From Pseudomonas sp. W4I3 (GTDB lineage: Bacteria; Pseudomonadota; Gammaproteobacteria; Pseudomonadales; Pseudomonadaceae), in contig NZ_JAUSXS010000001.1 of the NCBI RefSeq assembly GCF_030816195.1, positions 186,001 through 250,000 of the forward strand: DNA of 64,000 nucleotides. The letters are read 5' to 3'. Position 1 is the first letter of the stretch. Each line of letters starts with the position of its first letter. A program made the position numbers and the translations under genes. The notes beneath the pieces are model-generated. The model was not told the origin of the DNA and did no database searches. It worked only from the letters and a program-made list of their open reading frames with translations. Positions 31,163-38,506 of the stretch are shown here, in pieces.

Positions 31163-32062
31163 TTATCGGTGGCGGCGCTCCTCCTCTTGCAGCAGGGCCT
31201 GCAAGGTGTCCAGGCGCGCGCCTTCGCAGGCGATCACCGTGCCTTGTTCGAAGACGCGGCGAGACAGGCCGGTGAGCACCGCGCCTGGGGGCAGTTCGAT
31301 CTGCAGGCGCACGCCACGCTCGTAGGCGCTTTGCACGGTGCCGCGCCAGTCGACGACGCGGCACAGGTTGAAGGCCAGGTCATCGCGCAGTTGCTCGGGG
31401 TTATGGATGGGCCGCGCGCGGGTGCTGCTCAGGTAGGTGATGCGCGGCGTCTTGAGTGGGACGAAAGCCTCGGCGAGGCGCTGGGCGGGTTCGTTGAGCA
31501 GCGCGCAGTGGGACGGCACGCTGACGGCCAGGCGCCTGGCGATGCCGTTGCCCTTGATGCGCTCGGCGACAAGCTTCATGGCGGCATCGCTGCCGGCAAT
31601 CACGGTCTGGTTATCGGCGTTGATGTTGGCTAGGTATACCGGCGTTTGCGGGCTGTGGATCTCGGCCAGCAAGGTTTCGACGGTGGATAACTCGGGGCCT
31701 ATCAGCGCGGTCATGCCGTAGCCCTGTGGATAAGCCTGCTGCATCAACTCACCGCGCAGGCTGACCAGTCTGACCGCGTCGGCGAAATCCAGCGCGCCGG
31801 CGATGACAGCGGCGGGATAGGCGCCGATGGACAAGCCCGCAACGTAATCCGGGGTGTGCTGCAACGCTCGCGCATGGGCCACGCCCGCGACCAGCAGGCA
31901 CAGTTGCACGGCGCGGGTGTTCGCCAGCGCCTGCGCCGAGTCGAGCAGGCGAACGTTCTCGCCCAAGGTGTCACTGGCTTCTTCGAGCACCGGTTCGGCG
32001 AGGTGCTGGAGCATGCCCGACCGTTGGGCGCCTTGCCCCGGAAACACCAGAAGGCTGCTCAT
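31163..32062 (-). CDS. mdcH: Malonate decarboxylase epsilon subunit (malonyl transferase)
   Basis: Transfers malonyl from malonyl-CoA to the acyl-carrier subunit to charge the enzyme. The 299-residue product has the acyltransferase fold: VFPGQGAQRSGM at the N-terminus, active-site GLSIGAYP with Ser78, and the conserved VPSHCALL histidine region. The start overlaps the mdcG stop as ATGA. Confidence 0.95.
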   Translation of the reverse strand: MSSLLVFPGQGAQRSGMLQHLAEPVLEEASDTLGENVRLLDSAQALANTRAVQLCLLVAGVAHARALQHTPDYVAGLSIGAYPAAVIAGALDFADAVRLVSLRGELMQQAYPQGYGMTALIGPELSTVETLLAEIHSPQTPVYLANINADNQTVIAGSDAAMKLVAERIKGNGIARRLAVSVPSHCALLNEPAQRLAEAFVPLKTPRITYLSSTRARPIHNPEQLRDDLAFNLCRVVDWRGTVQSAYERGVRLQIELPPGAVLTGLSRRVFEQGTVIACEGARLDTLQALLQEEERRHR

Positions 32063-32652
32063 GCCACGGCCTGCCAGGGGTCGAGCACAAGGTGCGCCCC
32101 GCTGACGGTTTTGAGCAGCACGCGGCGCGATGCACCGGCCCATTCACGCAAGGCAACAGCGCCAAACGGGGTTTGCAGTTGCAGGTCCACGGCGCACGGC
32201 GCGGCATCCAGTTTCGCCAGCAACGCCCGTGCCTCAAGGCGACCCAGCGGCTCGGGCGCCTGCAGAATCAAATCCAGGTCACTCAGGGCATGCAACGCTT
32301 CGACGCCACTTGCCAATTCAAACCCGGCACTGCCGCTGACGCCCCAGTCTTGCTGCGCCAGCACCGGCCGCAGTTGCTCGAGCGCGCGCAGCGCCGGTAA
32401 ATCTCGAGATGATGTCTCCTCGCGCAACGCCTCGGGCGTCACCCGCCGTTGCACCGCCGCCACCGGCATCAGCGCGGCATACCGCTGCTCGCGCAAACGC
32501 CCACGCACGCCCACCGCCACCTGGCCCGGCGCGGCGATGGCGCGACGCACCACCACCGGATGACCGGCGCTGATGGCCTCCACCACCCAGGCGGGCGCAT
32601 CGGCGGGCAAGTGCGCCGGCGTCATGCCCCAGAGCAAATCGTGAGCGTTCAC
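32059..32652 (-). CDS. mdcG: Phosphoribosyl-dephospho-CoA transferase (malonate decarboxylase holo-ACP synthase)
   Basis: Attaches the 2'-(5''-phosphoribosyl)-3'-dephospho-CoA prosthetic group to MdcC. The 197-residue product has a nucleotidyltransferase-like GSAGFEL and DLDLIL metal-binding motif (Asp125, Asp127). The start is a GTG that overlaps the mdcE stop (GTGA). The next ATG would remove nine residues and break the coupling, so GTG is preferred. Confidence 0.9.
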   Translation of the reverse strand: MNAHDLLWGMTPAHLPADAPAWVVEAISAGHPVVVRRAIAAPGQVAVGVRGRLREQRYAALMPVAAVQRRVTPEALREETSSRDLPALRALEQLRPVLAQQDWGVSGSAGFELASGVEALHALSDLDLILQAPEPLGRLEARALLAKLDAAPCAVDLQLQTPFGAVALREWAGASRRVLLKTVSGAHLVLDPWQAVA

Positions 32653-33419
32653 CACTGCTCCCGCAGCAGCTGGCGCACGTGACTGGACGCCGCACGGTTG
32701 GCCGCGCCCAGGCGCCCGCTCAGATCGGAGGTGTGGATGTCCTTGATCGCGTGCACCAGGCAATCGCAGACCCGTGCCACATCGTCTGCCGTGGGCTGCT
32801 CAATCTGGCTGACGGTCAGCGTCTCCCAGAGCAAACCCAGGCTGGCATAACTGTCGATGTCGTACGCCATGGGCGGCACGCTGGCGGCCAGGGCTTCCAG
32901 CTCTTCGACGCTGCGCAAGGTGACCCGCGCCGCCGAGGCCTTGCCCATGGCATGCACCATCACGCCAGGGTCGCGCAGGGCAATCAGGCGATTGGCTTGG
33001 TACCCGTGAGCGAGGAAGGCGCCGGACATGGCCTTGCCGACCAGCAGCGCGATCACCGGATGCCCGGCCAGACGGGCGCGCGCGTAGCTGTCGGCGGCGG
33101 CGGCCAGGGCCTGATGGATACCCAGGGCCTCTTCGCGGCGGCCGTAGGCTTGGCTGGGCACATCGACAAGGGCGATCAGCGGGCGCTTATCGCCCAGTGC
33201 GATGGCCTCATCGACGGCCTTGGCCAGGCCCCAGCCTTCAAGCAAGCCAACTTCGCCATTGCGCGCGCGAGGGAAACGGTTGTTCGGGTCGGTGACCACG
33301 GCGATAAAGCGCACGCTCTGACCGTTCAATTGGCCATCGGCGACCTTGAGCGAGTCGGGCAGCCCTTGCACCGGCGTCGCGCCAGCGCTTAACGCGTTAA
33401 ACCACTGCAAACCTCTCAT
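32649..33419 (-). CDS. mdcE: Malonate decarboxylase gamma subunit
   Basis: With MdcD forms the decarboxylating part, related to carboxyltransferases of the crotonase superfamily. The 256-residue product begins MRGLQWFNALSAG and contains the family's IALVDVPSQAYGRREEALG and GKAMSGAFLAHGYQANRLIA. The start overlaps the mdcD stop by four bases (ATGA). The open frame runs further upstream inside mdcD, which is rejected. Confidence 0.95.
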   Translation of the reverse strand: MRGLQWFNALSAGATPVQGLPDSLKVADGQLNGQSVRFIAVVTDPNNRFPRARNGEVGLLEGWGLAKAVDEAIALGDKRPLIALVDVPSQAYGRREEALGIHQALAAAADSYARARLAGHPVIALLVGKAMSGAFLAHGYQANRLIALRDPGVMVHAMGKASAARVTLRSVEELEALAASVPPMAYDIDSYASLGLLWETLTVSQIEQPTADDVARVCDCLVHAIKDIHTSDLSGRLGAANRAASSHVRQLLREQW

Positions 33420-34258
33420 GGGCGTTCTCCCTGATACAGCGCGCGCACGGTCGCCGGCTCGATCTGCGGCGTGGCGTCGAGTTCGGCCAGGCACGCCAGG
33501 TAGAACTCGGCACGACGGCTGCGTTGTTGGTGTGGCACGCCCTGTTGCAGCAGTGCGCTGACGGTCTGCTGGATCTGCGCCACGTCGTCTGCCACATAAC
33601 GGTCGGCCAGGCCGCTGTTGAAGCGCTGCTCGCCGCCCGTAAGGCTCCAGATGAAGGGCCGGTCGCGCGAGTCGTATTCTTCCAGCCCGGCTTCCTGCTC
33701 GATGACTTGCGGGCCGTTCAGGCCCAGCCGTGCTTCGCGGGTGACCACCAGGTAGCTGCATAACCCGGCCGCGATGGACATGCCACCGAAGCAACCGACA
33801 CTCCCCGCCACCACGCCGATCACCGGCTGGTATTGGCGCAGATCGACAATCGCCGCATGAATATCGGCAATCGCCGCCAGGCCCAGGTTGGCTTCCTGCA
33901 GACGCACGCCGCCGGTTTCCAGCAGCAGCACGGCGCGGGTTGGAATGCCGTTGCGGTTGTCTTCAGCCGCCAGCTCCAGGGCGCCAGCGATCTTGGCGCC
34001 GCCGACTTCACCGAGGCTGCCGCCCTGGAAGTTGCCTTCGATCGCAGCGATCACCACCGGCAGGCCTTCGACGGTGCCCTTGGCGATCACCACGCCGTCA
34101 TCGGCCTGGGGCACCACGCCCTGGCGGCTGAGCCAGGGCGACATGACGCGTTGGAACGGGTCGATCAGTTCACGGTAAGTGCCAGCATCCAGCAACGCCT
34201 GGGTGCGCTGCCGTGCACCGAGCTCGACAAAGCTGTGTTTGGTGAGCAAGTCAGTCAT
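33416..34258 (-). CDS. mdcD: Malonate decarboxylase beta subunit
   Basis: Decarboxylates the malonyl thioester on the carrier subunit together with MdcE. The 280-residue product has the carboxyltransferase-type segments VVIAAIEGNFQGGSLGEVGG and VGVVAGSVGCFGGMSIAAGL. It overlaps the end of mdcC by eight bases, consistent with coupled translation. Confidence 0.95.
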   Translation of the reverse strand: MTDLLTKHSFVELGARQRTQALLDAGTYRELIDPFQRVMSPWLSRQGVVPQADDGVVIAKGTVEGLPVVIAAIEGNFQGGSLGEVGGAKIAGALELAAEDNRNGIPTRAVLLLETGGVRLQEANLGLAAIADIHAAIVDLRQYQPVIGVVAGSVGCFGGMSIAAGLCSYLVVTREARLGLNGPQVIEQEAGLEEYDSRDRPFIWSLTGGEQRFNSGLADRYVADDVAQIQQTVSALLQQGVPHQQRSRRAEFYLACLAELDATPQIEPATVRALYQGERP

Positions 34259-34550
34259 GACCGATCTCCTCGAAACCTTGCTCCAGACGCAGACGCACCA
34301 CGCCGGGGGTGGCGCCGAAATCGTGAATATCGATGTTCAGGGCCGGTGGCGTCTGCTCCTGGAAGATGCGCTCGAACAGGTGGCGCCAACGTTGCTCGGC
34401 GCCATTGACCGAGGTTTGCACCTGGATCGTCAGCGTGCCGGCGATGCCCGGTTCCAGCAGCACTTCAAGGTCGCCGGAGCCGACGCACCCTACCAGCGCA
34501 CGGCCTGTTGGTGGCTGCCCGGCGGGGAATTCAAAGGATAAGGTTTCCAT
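34251..34550 (-). CDS. mdcC: Malonate decarboxylase acyl-carrier protein (delta subunit)
   Basis: The 99-residue carrier of the dephospho-CoA-type arm. The attachment motif GSGDLEVLLEP places the serine at residue 25 when the ATG is used, matching the known modified Ser25 of the family. A GTG one codon earlier would shift it to 26. The ATG shares one base with the mdcB stop (TGATG). Confidence 0.95.
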   Translation of the reverse strand: METLSFEFPAGQPPTGRALVGCVGSGDLEVLLEPGIAGTLTIQVQTSVNGAEQRWRHLFERIFQEQTPPALNIDIHDFGATPGVVRLRLEQGFEEIGHD

Positions 34551-35383
34551 CACAACGCTCCGTCGAGGCGGTCGATAAACAGGCAGGCGGCCAGCAGGTC
34601 GGCGGCGCCACCGGGGGAGGCATTCAGCGCCAGCAGTTGCTGGTCCAGGGCGTGCAGTTGGCGGCGACCGGCAAGGGTCGCGCTGCCGCCGGCGTCGAGC
34701 ACGGCCTGAGCGCCGCGCTGCATGGCCAAGAGGCCTTCGGGGCCGGCACGGTAGAGCACGCAGGTGTCGGCCAGATCAGTCATGATCGCGAGCAAGGCGT
34801 CGAGGCGGGCGTTCTGTTCTCCGGCGTTTTGCTGGCGACTCTTGTGCAGCTGCGGCAGGCCGCGTTGCGTCACCGAAGGAAAGCCCAATTGCGCTTCTTC
34901 ACGGGCGCCGCGAGCGCCATAGCGCTGGGCGACCTGAGCACCATGGCTGAGCGTGGCTGGCGCGTAAGCGTCGTTGAGCAGGGCCAGTCTGGCAGCGTTC
35001 AGCGTTACGCCGCGTGGCGCAAGGGCCGCCGAGGCGGTGAGCAAACCAAGCGCCCAGATCGCGCCGCGATGGGTGTTCACGCCGCCCGTGGTCGCGAGCA
35101 TCGCCTGCTCACCGTCACGACCGATTCGCCCGAGGGCCTCGCGCAAGGGCAAACCGATTTCACCGATCTCGAGGGCGGCTTCGGCCATTTCCTTGAACAT
35201 CGGCCACAGCGACAGGGCCGAGGCGTGCATCAGGCCCAGGTGCAAATCGCTGTGCGCGCCATTGCCGCGACGGTCCACCAGGGCAGGTTTGGGCGACAAG
35301 TCCGCTTCATCGATCAACGCATCGACGGCCATATCGGCCAGACGATCCGCCAGGCTGAGTTCATGCAGTTTGAGGGCGCGCAT
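34550..35383 (-). CDS. mdcB: Triphosphoribosyl-dephospho-CoA synthase
   Basis: CitG-family enzyme that makes the precursor of the prosthetic group from dephospho-CoA and ATP. The 277-residue product is all-helical, with the CitG signatures [18 protein letters not shown] and [18 protein letters not shown] and the C-terminal [10 protein letters not shown]. The ATG directly follows the mdcA stop (TAAATG). Confidence 0.95.
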   Translation of the reverse strand: MRALKLHELSLADRLADMAVDALIDEADLSPKPALVDRRGNGAHSDLHLGLMHASALSLWPMFKEMAEAALEIGEIGLPLREALGRIGRDGEQAMLATTGGVNTHRGAIWALGLLTASAALAPRGVTLNAARLALLNDAYAPATLSHGAQVAQRYGARGAREEAQLGFPSVTQRGLPQLHKSRQQNAGEQNARLDALLAIMTDLADTCVLYRAGPEGLLAMQRGAQAVLDAGGSATLAGRRQLHALDQQLLALNASPGGAADLLAACLFIDRLDGAL

Positions 35384-37054
35384 TTACCAGCTCCTGAATT
35401 TGGCGGGTGGGTTGTACAGGCCGCCGGACCAGTCCACCAGGTCGGCCACGCTCTTGGCGGCCAACAGCTCGCGGGTTGCGTCGGTGCGGCGGATGCCCAA
35501 GTCCTCGGGCAAGGAAATCAGGCCTTCGCGGCGCATGCGTGCGGTGTCCTTGGGGTTGTGGCGCAAGCCGATGGCAGTTACCCCGGCGACCGCCGCAATC
35601 ATCGCTTGGCGCTCCTCCAGCGAGCGGGCCTTGTACAGGTAGGCAATGCCTTCTTCGGTGAGCAGGTGGGTGACGTCGTCACCGTAGATCATGATCGGCG
35701 CCAGGGGCATGCCGCTTTTGCGCGCCACTTCCACCGCGTCGAGGGTCTCGACGAAGGTGGGCTTGCCGCCTTCCTGGAACGTCTCGACCATTTGCACGAC
35801 GAGTTTTTTGCCGCGTTCGAGCAAGGCTTCCGGCGCGTCGTCGTGGCGCATGTCCAGCCAGGCCGGTGTGCCATGGCGGCGGCCGCGGGGGTCGTGGCCC
35901 ATGTTCGGCGCGCCGCCAAAGCCGGCCAGGCGGCCACGGGTGACGGTGGAGGAATGCCCGTCGCCGTCCACCTGCAGGGTGGCGCCAATGAACAGGTCCA
36001 CGGCGTACTGGCCGGCGAGTTGGCAGAACATGCGGTTGGAACGCATCGAACCGTCGCGGCCGGTGAAGAACACATCCGGGCGGGCGGCGATGTAGTTTTC
36101 CATGCCCAGCTCGGTGCCGAAGCAATGCACACTTTCGACCCAACCACTTTCAATCGCCGGGATCAGGGTGGGGTGCGGATTGAGGGTCCAGTTGCGGCAG
36201 ATCTTGCCCTTCAGCCCCAGGGATTCGCCGTAGGTGGGCAGGATCAATTCGATGGCGGCGGTATTGAAGCCAATGCCGTGGTTGAGCGACTGCACATTGT
36301 GTTTTTCGTAGATGCCGCGGATCGCCATCATCGCCATGAGCACATGCACCGGTTTGATGTGACGCGGGTCGCGGGTGAACAGCGGCTCGATATAGAACGG
36401 CTTGTCGGCCACCACCACGAAATCGACCCAACTGGCGGGGATGTCGACGCGGGGCAAGTCCGTCACGTCATCCACCAACTGGTTGACCTGGACGATAACG
36501 ATGCCATCGCTGAACGCGGCGGGCTCGATCAGCGCCGGCGTATCTTCGGTGCTGGCGCCGGTGTAAATATTGCCGGCGCGGTCGGCCATGAAACCGGCAG
36601 AGAGCACCACGTTGGGGATCAGGTCCACCACCAGCCGTGCGTAGAGTTCGATGTAAGTATGGATCGCGCCGATTTCCAGCAGGCCGTCTTCCAGCAACTG
36701 GCTGATGCGCAGGGATTGGGTGCCGGCGAAAGAGAAATCCAGCTTGCGGGCGATGCCTTTTTCAAACAGATCCAGGTGCTCGGAACGCCCGACACTGGGC
36801 ATGATCATGTGCAAATCATGGAGCTTGGCCGGGTCGGCCTTGGCCAGGGAGCGCGAGAGGAAATCGGCCTGCTTCTGGTTGTTGCCTTCGAGCACCACAC
36901 GGTCGCCGGGGAGGATTAAGGCTTCAAGGGCCTCGACAATCTTGTCACTGGGCAACACCGCCCCGTCCGCATACTTTTTGACCAGTCCGAGCCGCCGCTG
37001 CTTCTCGTCGCGCCGCCGCGTCCAGCGCGAGTCGGGGGTGATGGTTGCTGTCAT
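35384..37054 (-). CDS. mdcA: Malonate decarboxylase alpha subunit (acetyl-ACP:malonate ACP transferase)
   Basis: CoA-transferase-like subunit that exchanges acetyl for malonyl on the carrier protein, releasing acetate. The 556-residue product has normal length. It includes GDRVVLEGNNQKQADFLSRS near residue 50, the central LNHGIGFNTAAIELILP, and HCFGTELGMENYIAARPDVF. It is the first gene of a nine-gene operon (mdcABCDEGH-madLM) in which successive genes mostly touch or overlap. Confidence 0.96.
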   Translation of the reverse strand: MTATITPDSRWTRRRDEKQRRLGLVKKYADGAVLPSDKIVEALEALILPGDRVVLEGNNQKQADFLSRSLAKADPAKLHDLHMIMPSVGRSEHLDLFEKGIARKLDFSFAGTQSLRISQLLEDGLLEIGAIHTYIELYARLVVDLIPNVVLSAGFMADRAGNIYTGASTEDTPALIEPAAFSDGIVIVQVNQLVDDVTDLPRVDIPASWVDFVVVADKPFYIEPLFTRDPRHIKPVHVLMAMMAIRGIYEKHNVQSLNHGIGFNTAAIELILPTYGESLGLKGKICRNWTLNPHPTLIPAIESGWVESVHCFGTELGMENYIAARPDVFFTGRDGSMRSNRMFCQLAGQYAVDLFIGATLQVDGDGHSSTVTRGRLAGFGGAPNMGHDPRGRRHGTPAWLDMRHDDAPEALLERGKKLVVQMVETFQEGGKPTFVETLDAVEVARKSGMPLAPIMIYGDDVTHLLTEEGIAYLYKARSLEERQAMIAAVAGVTAIGLRHNPKDTARMRREGLISLPEDLGIRRTDATRELLAAKSVADLVDWSGGLYNPPAKFRSW

Positions 37055-37134
37055 GGTCGCTCCACGGGGTTTGCTGTTGTGGGGCTTACCTTAGGAGTGA
37101 ATCTTGGGGCCATCAATCAAGCTGGGCAGCAAAC

Positions 37135-37153
37135 CGTTACGCCTGGAGTAACG
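37135..37153. promoter_or_regulatory. Interrupted palindrome upstream of mdcA, candidate MdcR operator
   Basis: CGTTAC-N7-GTAACG is a perfect 6-7-6 inverted repeat about 80-100 bp before the mdcA start. The dimensions suit LysR-family binding. Assignment to MdcR rests on location only. Confidence 0.45.
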
Positions 37154-37163
37154 AAGACCAAAA

Positions 37164-37252
37164 TGTGGGAGGGGGCTTGCCCCCGATATAGGTGGGTCAG
37201 CTAATAGATATGTGGCTGATACACCGCTATCGGGGGCGAGCCCCCTCCCACA
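37164..37252. repeat. REP doublet, GTGGGAGGGGGC family
   Basis: TGTGGGAGGGGGCTTGCCCC and its inverted copy lie between the mdcA promoter region and the end of the DUF6124-like gene. Confidence 0.85.
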
Positions 37253-37320
37253 TTTGCTCAGTAGCGCCTGTTAGATAGCGGTCCCAAACAAGGACCGATC
37301 AGTCCCTATTTGGGACCGCT

Positions 37321-37560
37321 TTAAAATTCCGGCGAAGGACTGATTTGCTCCAGCGCTCTATCGACCAACAACTGCCCAAACTCTGCCATTTGCTGAATCC
37401 CGAGCATGATGGCGCGTTGGGAAGTGTCCAGATCGAAGGCCAGGGTGCAGGTAAGCGCGTTGAGGGAGGACAGGGTTTCGCTGGCGTTGACCAGCAGGGT
37501 TTCGGTATTTTGATGGGGGTTTACGGTGAAGAGGGGCGGATTGGGGGTAGGTTTGATCAT
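37321..37560 (-). CDS. Small DUF6124/DUF3077-like protein, unknown function
   Basis: The 79-residue product starts MIKPTPNPPLFTVNPHQNTE. The amphipathic helical part contains LLVNASETLSSLNALTC and IMLGIQQMAEFGQLLVDRAL. This resembles the small, multi-copy Pseudomonas proteins labelled DUF6124 or DUF3077 (recognised from memory, not searched). No signal peptide, membrane segment or catalytic motif is visible. A perfect AGGAGG lies 6 nt before the ATG, inside a sequence that can be masked by the upstream leader. Expression is therefore likely controlled at the RNA level. Confidence 0.75.
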   Translation of the reverse strand: MIKPTPNPPLFTVNPHQNTETLLVNASETLSSLNALTCTLAFDLDTSQRAIMLGIQQMAEFGQLLVDRALEQISPSPEF

Positions 37561-37826
37561 AATGAACCTCCTAAACAGTCAGTAAGGAGCGCCACTGTTC
37601 GCTTGCACGCGAGTGAGGGTGGCGACCGTGCGCAGGTGTGCAAGACCGGGCCTGTTTAGGACACCCAGCAGGTCCGAAGACCTCCTGCGCGCAGCCGCCA
37701 TAAAGCAGCGAGCACAAAAAACGCCCGTTAGTTGGCAGGGCGTTTGTACGCCTAAACAGTTTCGTCGGACTTGCACGTCCGTGTCACCGTTTTTTGCGAT
37801 GACGGGACGAAGACTAGGCGCGTAGG
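37561..37826 (-). ncRNA. Structured 5' leader of the DUF6124-like gene, candidate cis-regulatory RNA
   Basis: Read 5' to 3' on the minus strand the leader holds several elements. First comes a 5' hairpin (GTCATCG..CGGTGAC, about 37777-37810). Next is copy A of a two-part motif, GTGCAAG (37770-37776) then CTGTTTAGG (37751-37759). An intrinsic terminator follows (37715-37744). A 16-bp stem with one mismatch comes next (37684-37699 with 37621-37636); its top carries a UUCG-capped hairpin and a second hairpin (GGTGT..ACACC) whose loop shows CCTAAACAG, followed by CTTGCAC. Last is copy B, GTGCAAG (37602-37608) and CTGTTTAGG (37570-37578), the latter fused to the ribosome-binding site AGGAGG. The inverted middle copy is exactly complementary to both A and B, so two exclusive states are possible. 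No named RNA family was recognised. Confidence 0.65.
37715..37744 (-). terminator. Intrinsic terminator inside the leader of the DUF6124-like gene
   Basis: On the minus strand AACGCCC..GGGCGTT is followed by TTTTTT. It stands about 155 nt before the start codon of the downstream gene, so read-through must be regulated, or a separate downstream promoter must be used. It could also be the end of a short upstream RNA. Confidence 0.75.
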
Positions 37827-37832
37827 CCTCTC

Positions 37833-37838
37833 ATCATA
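37833..37838 (-). promoter_or_regulatory. Candidate -10 box for the structured leader
   Basis: TATGAT on the minus strand just upstream of the 5' hairpin; no good -35 is visible. It sets the proposed leader 5' end near 37826. Confidence 0.3.
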
Positions 37839-38017
37839 AGTTCATGCACGGCCCAAAATCTTGCAGGAAAAATCCTAAGCCCACACCCACTGTCATCCTT
37901 CCGATAGGCAGCAAAGAATGCTCCGACAGGCTTTTCAGGTTGTTGCTCGGAACTCGCCTCTCTAGCCTTTTCCATCCGAATCGTGCCACGGGCAGAGATC
38001 ATGAATCCGACCTTTAA

Positions 38018-38185
38018 ACCCGATGCAAGGCCATTGATGCACTGGACCTACCCGGCTGGCGCTTCCATCGTTTGAAGGGAGACCTGATCGACTACTGGTC
38101 CGTCAGCATAAGTGGTAACTGGCGCATCATTTTTCGGATGTTCGACGATCAGGTCGAACTGGTCGACTATCTTGACTACCACTGA
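38018..38185 (+). pseudogene. higB: 5'-truncated HigB-type toxin remnant
   Basis: An open frame of 55 codons with no start codon reads IDALDLPGWRFHRLKGDLID, continues with WSVSISGNWRIIFRMF and ends DYLDYH before a stop. This is the C-terminal half of the HigB/RelE-fold mRNA-cleaving toxins (known pattern DLPGW..LKGD..W.V...GNWRI.F...DYHDYH-like end). The first roughly 40 residues are absent; a stop lies directly upstream in this frame and no matching sequence was found in the other two frames. It is 14 bp upstream of an intact higA. Confidence 0.85.
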
Positions 38186-38199
38186 GTAGAGGCGTCGAT

Positions 38200-38487
38200 A
38201 TGGGTATGCACAACCCACCTCACCCAGGTGAGATCCTGCTTGAAGATGTGATCCCCGCCTTGGGCATCACCATCACCGAAATGGCGCGACGTCTTGGTTT
38301 CGCCCGTGAAACGTTTTCAAGGATCTTGCATGGCCACGCCCCGGTCAGCCCGGACCTCGCCGTCCGGTTGGAGCGGGCCGGTGTGAATACAGCCCAGTTA
38401 TGGTTGTCGATGCAGAGTGCCTACGACTTGTGGCAGGCCGAGCATCGGGAGCAGCCGATGATTGAGCGGTTTACACGCATGGACTGA
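38200..38487 (+). CDS. higA: HigA-type antitoxin, XRE/Cro family DNA-binding protein
   Basis: The 95-residue product starts MGMHNPPHPGEILLEDVIPA, the HigA signature. The helix-turn-helix is ITEMARRLGFARETFSRILH, and the C-terminal part (VNTAQLWLSMQSAYDLWQAE) is also typical. An alternative ATG two codons in is equally plausible. Its partner toxin is truncated, so it may survive as an orphan repressor, or as an anti-toxin against related toxins. Confidence 0.93.
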   Translation: MGMHNPPHPGEILLEDVIPALGITITEMARRLGFARETFSRILHGHAPVSPDLAVRLERAGVNTAQLWLSMQSAYDLWQAEHREQPMIERFTRMD

Positions 38488-38506
38488 GGAAAACCAGACC
38501 GGACGC

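Noticed and set aside
34508..36919. 803-codon plus-strand open frame across mdcB and mdcA
   Set aside because: Antisense to two unmistakable, overlapping operon genes; no domain and no ribosome-binding site.
37561..37776. Integron attC-like site, because of the inverted GTTTAGG / CCTAAAC copies
   Set aside because: The attC core needs GTTRRRY; here the fourth base is T. There is no cassette array or integrase, and the copies fit an RNA pairing scheme better.
37814..38002. 62-codon minus-strand frame upstream of the structured leader
   Set aside because: It overlaps the proposed leader promoter, has no ribosome-binding site and no recognisable family. The stretch 37840-38017 otherwise holds nothing I can support.
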